DNA of 64,000 nt, taken from assembly GCA_038373865.1 (NCBI GenBank), contig JAXGGA010002201.1:1-64000 (forward strand), given 5' to 3'. The notes under the pieces are model-generated. The model had not been told where the DNA came from. It ran no database searches and was given only the letters and a program-made list of their open reading frames with translations. How positions within the stretch are numbered: position 1 is the stretch's first letter; every line of letters starts with the position of its first letter. The stretch comes from Uloborus plumipes (Eukaryota > Arthropoda > Arachnida > Araneae > Uloboridae). Made by a program: the position numbers and the translations under genes. This document shows, in pieces, positions 62,970-64,000 of this stretch.

Positions 62970-64000
62970 GAATCAGGATCTTAAGCGAAATACGCAATAT
63001 TTAGAAAAATGTTTTGAAACTTTTTGTGCTTTGTTTAACAAAAAACCTTGAATAAAACAAAGAGTATAATAAAGTGCAAACTAGGCAAATTTTGGACTAG
63101 ACTAATTATAAATTTTTATTAAATAATTCAATCCATATTAAAAATTAATATCGATTACATTTTGCCAAAAATATCAATCAATTATTGGTTTACACCATGA
63201 ATGAGCGTTTTCTTTCTTCGCTTTATTTTTTATTTTATTATTCCTTCGCCTTATTTATTTATCCCAGAAGTCTAATTTTTAAACTTCTTCTCGCAGCTTT
63301 TTTAACAAGTCAATTTATTTACTTTCGCTTTGTACCATTTTAATTTGTACATAGTAATTAATTTGCCAAGCAAATTCGGTTAAAACTAGCGCATGGAAAA
63401 GCGATACAACTTCACATAATGGAAAACGTGTTTCGCAGAAAACAAAACGAGCTGCAAATTCTTATTCCTCCACTCAATCTATTTGCCGAAAGTATTTGAG
63501 CATTAAGCATAATGAAAACAATAATCTCCAGACATGTCGTTAAAGTAGCTAACGCGGAATATTACGAAGGGAATCTCATTTCGCGTCTCTTCTCTGCGCC
63601 TTTATGAATTTTCTCCCCAAATTTCATTTCTTTTCTTATTTATTGACTGGAAGCCGTAGTTAGTAGCTGAAGATCAAATTAACTGTATGCCTGCTCGATG
63701 TTTATTTAACCATTATACCGGAAGGACTGTTTTATCAGTGAATTCCCCGGGCTGTCGTAAGAATTCAATAATCCTCTTGATATATTTGTAAGTGGGAAAT
63801 CCGTTTTCCGCCGAAATAATTATTTTAGAATCCAGGCTTAATTCTTTCTCAGTCCTCGAAATTTTCTTCTCACACGGAATCAATTTTCAAATCTTGTTAT
63901 TTGGAGAAACTTCACAATTTTTGTTTATTACTAATTACATTTACGCCGTTTTGAGAATCGATTGTTTATGTAAATTACTTTTCTCCCGTTTTGTAGTCCG
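62970..64000. other. no supported gene; less AT-rich island at 63400-63850
   Basis: The first part is AT-rich with a T-rich patch near 63216-63262. From 63400 the sequence is more balanced and looks unique, with no repeat ends and no long open frame. It could be a conserved non-coding region near a gene outside the window; this is inference. Confidence 0.4.

Overview
This is a window of animal nuclear DNA, strongly AT-rich, with no gene that I can support. No open frame shows a recognisable protein domain together with plausible splice sites, and I found no tRNA or rRNA. The repeat types resemble those I know from arthropod genomes, perhaps a chelicerate such as a spider: foldback elements ending in GGGTCATTCCAYGT, short CACTG-ended elements, hAT, piggyBac, mariner and Tigger relics, and (TCTG/TCGG)n-linked repeats. 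The organism call is inference from repeat style only.

Layout. 1-576 is the right end of an element ending in the GGGTCATTCC terminal repeat. 4-13 kb is mostly unique AT-rich DNA with two copies of a CACTGCAAAA-type short element and two other inverted-repeat elements. 15.5-16.0 kb is a tandem-repeat patch. 17.05-19.53 kb is a nested pair: a TTAA-flanked piggyBac-like element split by a 1.97-kb foldback whose two arms each carry the same broken exon-like sequence. 22-24.3 kb is a second nested pair, two CACTG-ended elements. 24.9-25.6 kb is an hAT element with a perfect 8-bp target duplication. At 26.2-27.0 kb a 203-bp tandem duplication has one copy interrupted by a short element, so the other copy is its empty site. 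30.8-32.0 kb is an hAT cluster. 37.16-37.25 kb is a (TA)48 microsatellite. 39.6-39.9 kb holds the 3' end of a dead mariner.

The most striking region is 48.4-54.4 kb. It is a foldback element whose right arm is interrupted by about 4.7 kb of nearly pure A and then nearly pure C sequence, placed just past a tight hairpin. It replaces only about 50 bp of expected arm. It may be a sequencing or assembly artefact, or an extraordinary poly(dC) insertion; the sequence alone cannot decide. 60.07-62.97 kb is a third large foldback, 2.9 kb, with a 283-bp tandem duplication in one arm only.

No genes work together here. The window reads as a gene desert shaped by non-autonomous DNA transposons, with a few less AT-rich islands (3.56-3.97, 13.55-14.16, 32.06-32.38, 48.16-48.34, 63.4-63.85 kb) that could be conserved non-coding sequence or unrecognised exons. 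A roughly 130-bp sequence occurs three times in the same orientation at 47.4, 55.6 and 58.7 kb.
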